NCBI RefSeq assembly: GCF_004798865.1
Contig: NW_025336481.1
Coordinates: forward strand, 39,465,619-39,529,618
Length of the DNA: 64,000 nt
Reading direction: 5' to 3'
DNA from: Varanus komodoensis
Taxonomy: Eukaryota > Chordata > Lepidosauria > Squamata > Varanidae
Within the stretch, counting starts at the first letter, position 1; the number at the start of each line of letters is the position of its first letter. The notes below the pieces were generated by a model. It ran no database searches. It was not told the origin of the DNA and saw nothing but the letters and a program-made list of their open reading frames with translations. The position numbers and the translations under genes are program-made. Shown in pieces: positions 13,701-25,700 of the stretch.

Positions 13701-16700
13701 ACTCGCTCGCCCCCTCTCACCTCCTGCTGTGCAGTCTGGTTCCTGACAGGGGGCTGGAAACCCTGTATTAGAGAAAGAACATCTTCCTCTCAGAACAATC
13801 CCATTAGTTGGCAAACTATTTCTGCTTCAACTCTGCAACAGTTAGCAAATTGTTTTCGACAATTATAGGCCAACTGCAAGCATCCCCAGGTTGCCATAGG
13901 GTTGCTCTATGACAGCCTTCCCCAACCTTGTGCCTTCCAGACATGTTTGGACCACAACATCCAGAATCCAGTCAATTGCCCTGCTTGATGGGAATTCTGA
14001 AAGTTGTGGTCCAATGCCTCCAAAAGCCACCAGGTTCGAGAAGGCTGCTCTATGAGATCAGCAACTGGAGGAGTATAAACCTGCTGATTCTCAGATTCCT
14101 CAGAGTGACTTCTCCAGGTAGCTCCTTACACTTCTGTTATGTGCATGGCTGCTTTGGACTAGGGGATGATTCCAAGATGTTATTGCAATTCCCCCAAATA
14201 AGATAGTACCAAATATCTTCATATAATCACACAAATCATTTCACAGGATTGGGCTAAATGTAGCACTCTCAATAGTGGGAGGTTCTTGTAGCACTCTCAG
14301 GTCTTTGGAAATCGCTTTTTTCCCCTCTTGCTTTCCTTAGATGTCTTTAAATGCTTGGAACCAGAAGGATGACAACATTGGTTCTGGGTAGTTCAGGAAC
14401 ACAAACATTTCTTGAAAAAAGCACTTCTGCTCACATTCATATTTAGACCTACAAATGGAATGATTTGTGAACAGAATCAAAATTCCTGTATATCGCTAGT
14501 TTTATCTTTTCTCCTCTTTCATTACCTCCCAAACCTCAGGGGTCTGCTTGCATCAAGTCAACTATATCTGTACAAGCAAACCATAGCATGTGCCCATATT
14601 CTGCACACATGGAGAATCTGAAGTTTCCAGGTGTTTCTACAAAATACAAGCCAGCGACACTATACCTGCTGATGCTCTAACCAGCGGAGATGGCTTATGT
14701 TTCCCTGAATCAACTGTGGCCCCACTGGAGGGTGTACTAGGGCAGGATCTGTCATCAGTCTTTTTCTTCTTGTCTTTCTTATAACCAGAGAATACAGACT
14801 TCCACAGTGATTTAGGCTTAGTAGCTTCCTCAGCAGCACTGCTGGATTTATCAGAAAGCTTGCTGTCATTCTTGGACTTCTTCTCCTTTTTGTTCTTACG
14901 GGGAGAGAAGAGAGAAGTCCTTTTCTTACTCTTCCCTCCAGAACCTTCTGAAGATGTTACTGACCCATCGCGCCCACTGACATCTGGAAAGGGTGAGAAG
15001 AACCTTTCACTACTAGCCTCGTGTTTCAGTGTGGGCCCTTCACTGGCTTTCATAACCAAATGCTTTGGGGATTCAAAACAGATCTCCTTGCTGCTTGAGG
15101 GCATGGTAGAGGCTTTGTGCAATCTGGCAGCAGTACTGGCCGTCTCCAGATCTTTCATCTTGCACAGCTGCTTTGCCATGGCATCACGCAAGGCCTGGCT
15201 CTTGATGGACTTCTCTCGGGCCCTCATTCTTTCCTCGGCCAGCTCCTTGGCTTCTGCAGAGACTTGGGGCAGACCTCTTTTTTGTTGGCTTCCCCCTTCC
15301 ATGGATGGCAGTCCACCGTTCTGTTTACCCAAATGTAAGTGAAGAGGCTTCTCTGGCCGTGGCCTGCTGGGTGGAGTGTAGTATTTTTCATGGTGGCTTG
15401 TATCCTCAGTTCTCTCATCGTAAGTGTCCTCTACATCATCAGCAAATGGTATCTCATCTACACTCTCCACAAACGACTTCCTTACCTCCTCTCTAGGAGG
15501 CTGGGATGGCTCCCTGGCTGGCCGGGTCTGTTCGTTTGCTGGTGGTGGGTGAGGCGTTTGCATAGAAGCTGGTTTAGACTCGGCTTCGTTCTGCCAAGTT
15601 GCCTGGTGCCTTTTCCTTCGCAGTGTTGCTGGCTCTTCATTTTGAGGTGGCGGAGGTGGAGGGCTGGAGGGAGGGGTAAGCATGGTGGAATCAGAAGTGT
15701 TGAAACTCTGGCTGGCCAATGTCCTCATGTTGGATGAACTGCCCTGAAGACCCAGTCCAGAACTACTGGACAGGTCTCTTTTAACATCACTTGAGTTTTT
15801 CAGTTCCCTCTCTGATGGGGACTTTGGTGTAAGCAGAGAAAATTGATCATTGTCTAGCTTTGGTGTGACTGGTTTCCTTGGGGCTGGCTGGGGTTTGATG
15901 AAATGGATGCCTTTCTCTTCTGAAATCTGCTCGGGTGTGTAGGATTTCAGCGGGGTGGATTCGAGAGCTGAGATGGTAAAGCTTGGCTCTGGCCCTCTGC
16001 TTCTGTTCACAGGAGTGAGACCCAAACTTCTCCGGATTTCAGCACTCTTCATCCAGAACTCCTCCACAAGGTTATTCCTTTTCAAAGCTTCTTCTGCTGT
16101 GGTAGAGCTCCCCACTTTGTCCATCTCACCATCTTGACTTTTTAGGGCAAGTTTAGCCAAGGGAGTGGAAGTTAAGGCTGGGACTGGTTGAAAACACACT
16201 GGTGGTTCCCCTGGAGAAGGAACAGATGCCTCACTAGAAGGTAAAGGCTGTGAACAAATAGGCAGGGGCGCAGCAGGTGGAGATGGTGATATTGCAGGTG
16301 TGGCTGGTTGTGATTTCACAGGAGATGTTGGTGTGATGGCCTCAGGCAGTGCAACTGGCTGGGATCGTATTGGAGAGAGTGATGCAGGTGGGCTTTGGAC
16401 TTTTTGATCACTGAGGATCTTGTCTTGTTTCTCCTCTTCTGGAAGGAATGGCTCAGGGAAAAATTGTGAATCTGCAGATTTCTTGTTGCAGGCTCCTGCT
16501 GCAAGAGGTTCCTTTGAGTCCTGCAAGAACAGATATGACCACAGGGCATCAGCAATGGAATGAAACACCCTTCAATAACCTATAAAAAATGGGGTTCAAC
16601 TTCTTCTTTTTCAGGGAGCCATTTCCAGTTCAACTATTCTCCCTACAGGTCTTCCATGTTTGCCATAGAACCCTACTGTGTGGGCAGAAAGTAGAACTCT

Positions 16701-19700
16701 AGGCCCTTTGGACTTCAAATCTGAGCATTCCTTGACCACTGGCTATACTTGCAGGGACTTCTGGGGGCTTAAATTCCATATAGAATAATGCTATCTGTGG
16801 CCCCTAGGCATTATGCCTATATGCCACCTCCCTACCACAGGCAGTATACCTATGTATACCATGGGTGGGAGCCTACTATTGGACTCATGCCTTGCCTATA
16901 GGTTTCCCAAAGGCAACTGGCTGGTCACTAGGCTTGGTCTGATTCAGCAGGGCTCTCCTTATGTTCTTATCTGGAGATGTCCCTTTGGCCCAGAGGATTA
17001 TGGGAAATTATTTCAGGATCATGTTCCATTCATCTGGGACACTGACCAGGCTTCCGTATAGCCTGTCTTGAATTTGGACTCGCACCTAAAACACATGCCA
17101 TTTCTGAACTTGCAGTTTTATTGATTAATTTGGCAGTAATGTTGGCATGGTCTTAGGTGTGGCTCCAGTCTCTCATCTATGCATGTGAGGGAAACCCATA
17201 TTGCTTTGTACGAATGTGACAGAAGAAGAATGCATTAACCTCTCCAGGGCAGAGAGAGAGAAAAAATGTCGCTGCCCAGAATGTATGCTTTCTGGCCATC
17301 ATTCAAGCTTGAACGCTAGCCAGACTTCCCCTGGCTGTTATCTCTGAAACATGTTGGGACTACAACCTGCAGTGCCCCCAGACAACATATCCATTGGCCA
17401 TGCTGGCTGCAGATGTTGGGACTTGCATTGCAAAGCATCTGGAGTGCATCAGGTTGAACAAAGCTGGACTTGAAACTGGATCTTTTCCAATGCTGTTCTT
17501 GTCAAGTAGTAGATATATACAGGTGGACATAAATATCACGGCTGGAGACAGAACATCGCAGAAGGTAAGCCATTGTTTTGACCCAGTCAATCTACTCTCC
17601 TCTTCTTGTGCTTTATGCTCTTAATTCTGAAGTGGTACTACCTTAGAGGTATTAACTGAGTAAGGAAATGTTCCCTCACCCCATCCACTAGTACCAGGGT
17701 TCTAGCAGATCTGCCCTAGTCTGATTACTAGGGCACAAGACACAAATGACAGGAACTTTGCATGCGGGCTTGTCCAAAACTGGCAATTTGCACAATATGA
17801 GGGGATTACAAGTCAAGAGAGAAACAAGCTCCCCAAAGCCAAGAGAAACTGCTATCCAGCACACAATGGGAAGAGGCAGACCCAGTCCACCAGCTGCAGA
17901 AGATCCACAGCTTTGCCTCTGCCGTGCAGATCACATGGTCTCATATACAGAGAACTGGTACACTGCAGAGCAAATAGCTCTAGCTAATTTTAAAATTGAG
18001 AAAAGTCTATGCAAAGGGAACTACCACCACAAAGGACTATTAGTCATACTCAGGCATTTAGGCATCATGACAACGCTATCCACTTGAATGAACGTGCAAT
18101 TCTTGGAAGTTATACCACTGATGACTGTCACTCTTCCTCTGTATTCACTTGGAAATTAAGCATCCAATTCATGGGAGAGTGCATACAGCCGTAGTTTTAA
18201 AAAATCCCAAATATATGAATCACTCCATACAGCTGGTGTTGAACTGACCTAAGCCAGACACATCAAATAATTATGTTCAACTTGCACAAAATGCCAGACG
18301 AGAGGATAGATTAAGATGATGCATGTCTCATTCTCAAGAAGGACTTTACTCAACATCAAACTTGTAGGGATGACATTGTGGGAATATCTGCCACAACTGA
18401 TACAAATCAAGTAGATTCCAGAAACCATTCTTTTACATTGGGAATCCACTGGAAAAGCTAAGGGAAGACAGCCCTTTTTTTTGTATTGATCTCAAAATAT
18501 AGTCAGCTACCCTACTGCATGATCAAAGAAAGCAGCTTCTTAAAGACAAAGTAAAAAAAAATCTTTTAGACAAGCAACCTGGTGCCCCCCAGATATATTA
18601 GATTATAATTCCCAGCATCCCTGATCATTTGCCATACTGGCTAGGACTGACAGGAGTTTAAAGCATCTGGAAGCCACAAGACCAAATAAATTTGCTCTAG
18701 ATCATGCATCTGGAAGGAAATTTGAGCTGTTATCAGTGGTGCTAATGGTGCATATATTACATTGAAATAGTTGGGAACCAAACCCAGAAAATGTTTTTTA
18801 AATTCTTATGCACATGTTTCCAGAGTTGTTTTCAGATATAAAGATATTTGCTCACAAATAGACAACTTCCCCAATACATCCTCTTTGAAGTAAGTTTGCA
18901 TGCTTTCATTGGATTGTAAACCTGGGCAGGACATGCCACTTCTTAAAATGTATTACCATTAGGGATGTATGAGGAATCTGTCTGGAAATGGGAACCTATT
19001 AGATTCCTTCGGCTCAGCAGCCCAGAATCCACAGTCTTGGTGAACGCAGCCAGCATTTGTGGGGCAACTGCCAAGGATGGAACCCCACATGCTGTGCAAG
19101 CAGTGCTCCTCTCACACACCAGGAGAGGCTCATCTGACACTGAAAAGGCTGATCATAGGGAGTTTGCTGAAAAAACACACCCCTGCCACCACTAACACTG
19201 TTCCTCTTGCACACCAGGAGCAGCTGCTGTTTAAGTGGCTGCAACTGATCCTGAAAAGGCTGCCAGTGGCTTGCCAGAACAAGCAGTATTTCCCTTCTGT
19301 GCCAGCTGCAGCCACCTTTGAGGTGTTGCAGCTGACATGGAAATAGGTTGCTGGTTGTGCAACCAGGGGGTTTGTGAGCATTCACAGAGTTCCTCTTGGC
19401 TCAACTCACTTTGGAAGACCAGACCAAGCACAAAAGGAAGGCTGTAAATGCTTGGAGAAAAGGATTCCATCAGCGTTCACCCCAACCCTAATTGCTATTT
19501 ATCAATTTCTCATCAATTTGTTTGTCAATCTAAAGAATGATGGAATATTGGGAACTGTTTTTTAATATGAAAAGATCCCAAACCAACATCCAGTCTGTTT
19601 TCACAGAAATATGCTCTTACCCATTGTTGTTGTTTAGCAAAGTCGCACCCGACCCATTGCTACCCCATGGACAACATTCCTCCGTGCTCTCTTGTCCTCC

Positions 19701-22700
19701 ACCCCCCCGCCCCCCCAGTCCACCTAAGCTCACAGCTCTTACCCATTAAGTATTCTCAAACTTTCATATTTCAATTATGAGTTAATCTGCTGAAAGCAAG
19801 ACTATAAAATGATAATTTGTCTTCATATCCTTTGGGTATGCCATTTGGATTTGTGATTAGATTTATCTGCTAGTAAAGCTGGACATGAACGGGCACATAT
19901 CGACTATTAAGAAACTCATAATATTTTTATTTACTTCCTTTTCTTTGTCATTGTGGTTATCAGTTGGAGAAAGCTGAACAGGCCCTTCAAATGATGTTTC
20001 CACAGGTGGACAAGGTTTGCAGAGATCTGAAAGAGATCGGATGAACAAAGCTATTACCTCTTAGAATAATTTGAAGTGCATGCAGTTTACTGACTGTTGC
20101 TTGCTCCTTTCTATATAGTTCATCTGGTACCTAACCTAATAGTGCAATTCTTCCCAGTCACAGCATCATGCTTTGTGTCGCCTGAGCCTATGCATATTAC
20201 TTAGAGCAGTTTCTACTGAATTTAGTGCAGCTTACTTTCAAGGACACATGCACAGGACTGCAGCATTATGGACCAAAACATTACATTGCTTCTGGAGGTG
20301 ATGGTGCGGCCCAATACTGGTTTGAAAAGAATACGTTCAGCACCCAAAAACAGAACTACTCTGCTGGATCTAACCTAAGTCTATAAACTCCAGCATATTG
20401 CTTCCCACTCTGGCCAACAAAATGCTCACAAACAGGAATCTGAAGCAAGATCCCATTTCTCTAGGAGGTCTAATTGATAGCTCTGTCTTCCATATAATCT
20501 AATTACCTTTCAAACTGTGTAAGTGTCAATTACTAAGCTAGTGATAATTTTCCAGGTCTTCTGGCATCAAATTCCATACAGTCATTAAGCATTGGGTGAA
20601 AAAATTCTAGGCAAACTTGAAATGCATTTGTGAATTGCAAGGCTGCAGCCAACATGGTTTTCTTTACATGAAAGAAGAGAATTACTTGGTTTGCATGTAG
20701 CACCAGTTCATAGGCCAGCACTTAATCTACCAGTTTAAGCTCTACACTATTTGCCCCTCAGTCTCCAGAGTTCCAGATTCACCCTGCTGCATTTGGTTAA
20801 GGCATTTCTGACCCCCTTAGGAAAGCTGGTTTAGTACTAAAATGGGAAGTGCACAGAAGGCAGTATGCTGGCCCAGTGCTGCACAGCCTCTAAAATGAAT
20901 GGGTTGTCATTACATGCAAACAAGGCTAGTACCTCATCTTTAGGGATGATGCAGGCATCAACCAGGGGAAGTATTTTAGCAGTTGTAGTGCTGCTGTGAT
21001 GGAGTGACTTTCCTAGGGAGGCTTACCTGGTACTGAGCTTGTAATCTTCTCACCATCAGGTGAAAATAATTTTGATGCCACAGATTGTATAAATAATAAG
21101 GTTTAATGTATCAGGCACTGATACATTAGAAATCAGCAGATACTCGCAGTGCAGATTACCCTTCGGTGAAGAGTTAGTACCTTCTGTTGTAATAGAAGGG
21201 GCAGCTGTCTCTGCCTCTTGGTCTTCAGAGTCTTCCAGCTCAAGCTGTTTATCCTCTTCTTGATGTAGGCGGCACTCTGCTTCTGCATCAGATGGGATGT
21301 CATCTGTTCCCCATTGATTTATGTAAGGAAAGGAAAAAAGAAACAAAGAATCTCAGGGGCAAGTTTATGATGCCTTCCTGATTGGATTTTATTTCATCAT
21401 CTGGAGTCAAGAGATGTGTGAAGGTGCTAGAAATGGTGGCAATGTGATTGGTTGGGAATTGTTGTGGGGGAAGGGGAAAGGGACTGTTGTTCAGTTGTAA
21501 AGTGGAAGCAAAACTTGACTTGTGTCTAGACTTGTGTTCACACAGACACAACAACCCACATATCAATGAGAATCTATACTCAACCTTGGGTATGGGTTAA
21601 ATAGGAACAACAGGCTCTCTCTGCCCATCTCTGAAACCCTTTTCAGAGGTTCTTTAGCATGGATTCATCACATATGAATGACATTTAACAGTTGTAACTA
21701 CTGTACCATTCCTTTTACACTCCTCTGACCACTAAAGCAGCAGCCCATCTGCCTTCCCCTATATGGAGCCCTGCATATGTTTTCAACTTCACCTCCCATC
21801 AGGACCAGCCAGCAGGACCAATGATAAAAAATCCTAGGAACGGTAGATTAATGCACTTGGAGGGCATCCCGTTGGAAAAGGCTAGCATAGGTTTTGGATT
21901 TGCTGAGCTTTGAGCAAAATACCTGCCCCTGCATCCTTTCAATGCAGGACTTTGTATAGCTGCAACAGTATTGGAAAACACAGTAAATATTCACAACGCC
22001 ATACCATCGTCCAACTCCGCACCCGTGTCTCCATCTTCAAAAGCTTCTGCAGGCTCAGTGCCAACCTCATCGTCATAGTCATTCTCCTCACACAAGGCTG
22101 GAAGAAATTTGACAGGCAGATTAAAAAAGTGCTGGCAGGAAAGACATTAGATAGATCATGTTCTGAGGTAAGTTCAAGTTCTGAGGTGAAACTGTGTTCT
22201 GTTTGGAAAGGTCTTTCTAAACAGGTCTTCAGAAGACACACTAGGGTTCCAGAAACAGCAAAATCACATGATGCAGACCTTGCTGTATCACCTTAGATTA
22301 AATGTAGTGTGCTCTCCTCCCACCCCTGAACATAAAAACCTAGTATGTTGGGGAAAAGACTACACTAAAACAAAGAATTTTGCTTACTGGGTTTAAAAAG
22401 AGGAGCAAAACTGTGATTGTGCATATTGAAAGTGGTTCAGTCGAGTATAAGTTGCACCACATAATTCTAAGGATCATGTGAGCTCAGCTCATACAAGATG
22501 TTGCATAAACATACTCTCATTATCCCCAGCTGAGTCCGTTGTTTTGAAAAGTACTTTGTACCCAATGACGGGCAGTGGAAAAGAAGTGTGTTGCCTTTAA
22601 ATTGCCTGGGTGCCTCCTTAGAAAATCATCTTTGAAAGACTATTACACAACAGTCACCTTATGTTGAACTCATTTTACTCTTTACAGCAACTTAAGGGCA

Positions 22701-25700
22701 GTTTCAAAGCACAGTTATCTATGGCAAATGGTTATCAAGCTTTGGCTGATCTAAATAGTCCAAAGCAAGAGTAAGTAGAGCTGAAACATAACATGTAAGA
22801 GACAAAAATATGGGGCATCAGATACTTAACTGCTGCAACACCTTGCAAATATACTTCCTCCTTGGTACACTCTTGAAAAACAGAACATTTGTTACTGCCT
22901 AAGGTATCATGTAACTTTCCTATGAATACCCTGTAAATATCATGGAGAATCAAGACACCAACATTGGTGACATATTTAACTGAAGACACAGATTAGCAAC
23001 ACAGTGGTGCAGACACATATTGAGGTGGGAAAAGATAGGTGTGTACTTATTCATAGTTATTGTACAGATATGCATTTATATACCATATGCAGTTAAAGAT
23101 GAAGTGCAAAGGGATAAAAGCTGTCACACAGCAACTTGTGAGCTATGCGCTATGGTAGCCAGAAACTAACAGAGGCAACATTTTGTTCAGGTTGGTCAGC
23201 AGCCCCAACTGGATAAGGCAATATGCAGCTGTTCTGTAAGCTCTGCTGTCAGAAGCAAAAAGTTTTAAAATGCACTAACTACATCCATGCAAAACTCAAA
23301 ATGTCAAGTCTCAAAGGATGAGTGTTCTACTGTATAAATTTAAGTGTACTACTTATAGCTACCCTGTTCTTGTGACAGGAGCTCAGTCTGTATAATAAAA
23401 GCAGGAAGAAAAGCAAAGTAGAGCTTCCATTATAATCCAGCTTTTGAATATAGGTAAGGAGCTTCTCTCATGATCCATACAACACCTGAGAAAAAGTATC
23501 TTTTAAGAAGAATTTGTTCCTTTAATAGGGAATCTGATGTGTTGATGGTGAGGCAGAATAGCCAACAAGCTTCATCTTTTGGAGACTTTAGAATTCTATC
23601 ATGTTCCAAGATGTTTATAGTAATCATTCCCTTTTGTAGCGCACTTTTGACTTGACAGGCAGACTGGTGCCCTCCAGATATTTTGGACTACAAATTCCAT
23701 AATCTGAACACTGACAATTGTGACTGGGATTGTGGGTTTTGTAATCCAAAATTACACAGAGAACCCACTTTAGGATATGTCTAGATCAGCTTTCTTGCCC
23801 TCACTGATCCTCAGGACTTTTCAATGCAAATACATTTCCTCTAAGAATTGGGGATACTTTTTTTTCTTAATAAAGAGCTTGCATAAATCCTAATAAATTC
23901 AACAAAATCAGAGAAAGGACACTGTGAGGTAATTGTTCTAAGGTTTTAGGATCTGTGAAGTGCCAGAAACAATCAGCAAACTGTGGCCCACGTTTGGTGA
24001 GAAATATTTTTTTCTTCTACTTATTTTATAGAGAAAAAAGCATTGGCTGGAGAGGAAAGGAAATGAGATGCTTTTGTCCAGACCAACAGTGGGAAAATTT
24101 GTTCTTCAGCATGAAAAAGAACCTGCAAGAAGTGGAATACTGAGGAAGAATAGATAATGGGATGTAGAGCAGTCTGTACAAGCTCCTCTCATGAACAGAT
24201 CACCTGAAAGATTGCTGGCTTGGATGCACTCTCTGGGTAAAACTACACGCAATATTAAGGTCGCAAACCTGTACAAGTTTAGACAGAAAAAGGGCCTGCA
24301 ACTCCTAGCATTCTGTCTATACTCGCAGAGGATGGCATCTTACATACATTATAGGAGTAAACCGAAACATAATTTTAAACAACTGCTGCCAAGAGGCTGC
24401 AGTAGGTGGAGACAATGGACTCTTTTCTCCTCTGCCCCAATCCTGACACAGCCAGCTTCCTCCCAAACCCTGGGGGCCATTTGTCAAAGGGGCATGCAGA
24501 GGAAGTACCAATGGCAGCTTCCTTTAGGAGGCAAATTGCAGCAGCAGTGTTGTTAGGACTATAACAGTGGAAGAAGGGATAAATGCTCTCCTGTACAGGC
24601 ACACCAGAAGAGGACTCCTCCACAGCAGCAATTGTTTAAAGCTACAACAATCTTAAACACTCTGAACATGTAAAGGGCAATCCTAAGTATGTTTAGAGAG
24701 AGAAACAAGTCCTATACTACAGCATTCTGGCTGGGGAATGCTGGTGCTGAAGGGTGCTGCTTTGTTTTTTGGTTTAAGTATGCTTAGGATTCATGAAATC
24801 ATAGAATGCTAGTGTTGGAAGGGGCCTAAAATGTGCCCTTAATGTAATGTTTCAGCAAGGCATCTTTCCTTGGTTTTCATTTCAACAGGAAACTTGGTTC
24901 GGTATGTCTGAGGGAAGCTCTTGGCTTTTCCCCCATCACTAAAGCATTTAACAGTAATGTAGAATGTCCCAAACTACCACTGCCCAATCCTTCATAGACA
25001 GAAGAAATTTTCAGAACTTCAAAAGCAGGGGCCATTGCAAACACAGTGCTTCCCAAGCACAGTCAGGGTGGCACCCTATCCAGCTTCTGTAAGATTTCCA
25101 GCCAGTTGCCTGGAACAACACGCAGTTTGTGCATGTACACATCATACCTATGAATGATAATAGTCTTGTGGCTGTGAAATGTAAATCCTTAATCCAGATT
25201 ACACTTCTGCTGTGAATTGATCATGAAGCTAAAAGTGAGCAACTGCCTCTTATCCTCAGCCTCCGTATCAACCTGGGCAGGATGCTTGCAAGGATGAATG
25301 AAAGTGTGAAAGTCCCCTCTAATGGTGCAACCCTAGACTCACTTTCTTGGGAGTAAATCCCATTGTACTCAGTGGCACTTGCTTCTGAGCTGACACGCAC
25401 AGGACTGCACTCTAAAGTGCTGAAAAATGAACAACAATGACGAAAATATCTGGGATAATGTGAGAAGCAAGAACCTTTCAAACATTACAGCACCTGCATG
25501 GCTTTCTTGCAGGAAGTATCCTGTTTAAATTGGCCCTATTTGTCAGAGTAATAAATGGAAGAACTGATTTCTGCTACAATTCGTTCACTCAGCACAGGAA
25601 TCCTGTGCTTCTGTGTTTGCCCTGCCTCAGAGGAGATTAAGTCATGCAAGAACAAACCATCTCAGGGAGACATGCAGCCCCCTCCCTTCTTCCCTTCCCA

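Larger units (their letters stand above)
12966..14665 (-). other. MICAL3: MICAL3 intron carrying the MER1-like hAT element
   Basis: A 1.7-kb intron, phase 1. It is 40 percent occupied by a hAT-Charlie element (13105-13765), followed by one palindromic repeat copy (13913-14053). No additional exon recognised. Confidence 0.85.
16521..19934 (-). other. MICAL3: MICAL3 intron
   Basis: A 3.4-kb intron, phase 0. Contains a CR1-type tail (about 16860-16971, plus), palindromic repeat copies (about 16700-16790, 17340-17465, 18576-18700) and a BovB-like 3' end (19624-19740, minus). Overlapping antisense open frames near 19000-19400 (GC-richer, CAG/CTG biased) have no recognisable family. Confidence 0.8.

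Noticed and set aside
14860-15342. 160-codon plus-strand open frame opposite the large MICAL3 exon
   Set aside because: It lies fully antisense to a well-supported conserved exon; its openness comes from the biased Ser/Pro/Lys codons of that exon.
19014-19385. Overlapping open frames on both strands near 19000-19400
   Set aside because: No splice-compatible extension of MICAL3 (phase 0 intron) and no recognisable domain; probably CAG/CTG-biased intron.
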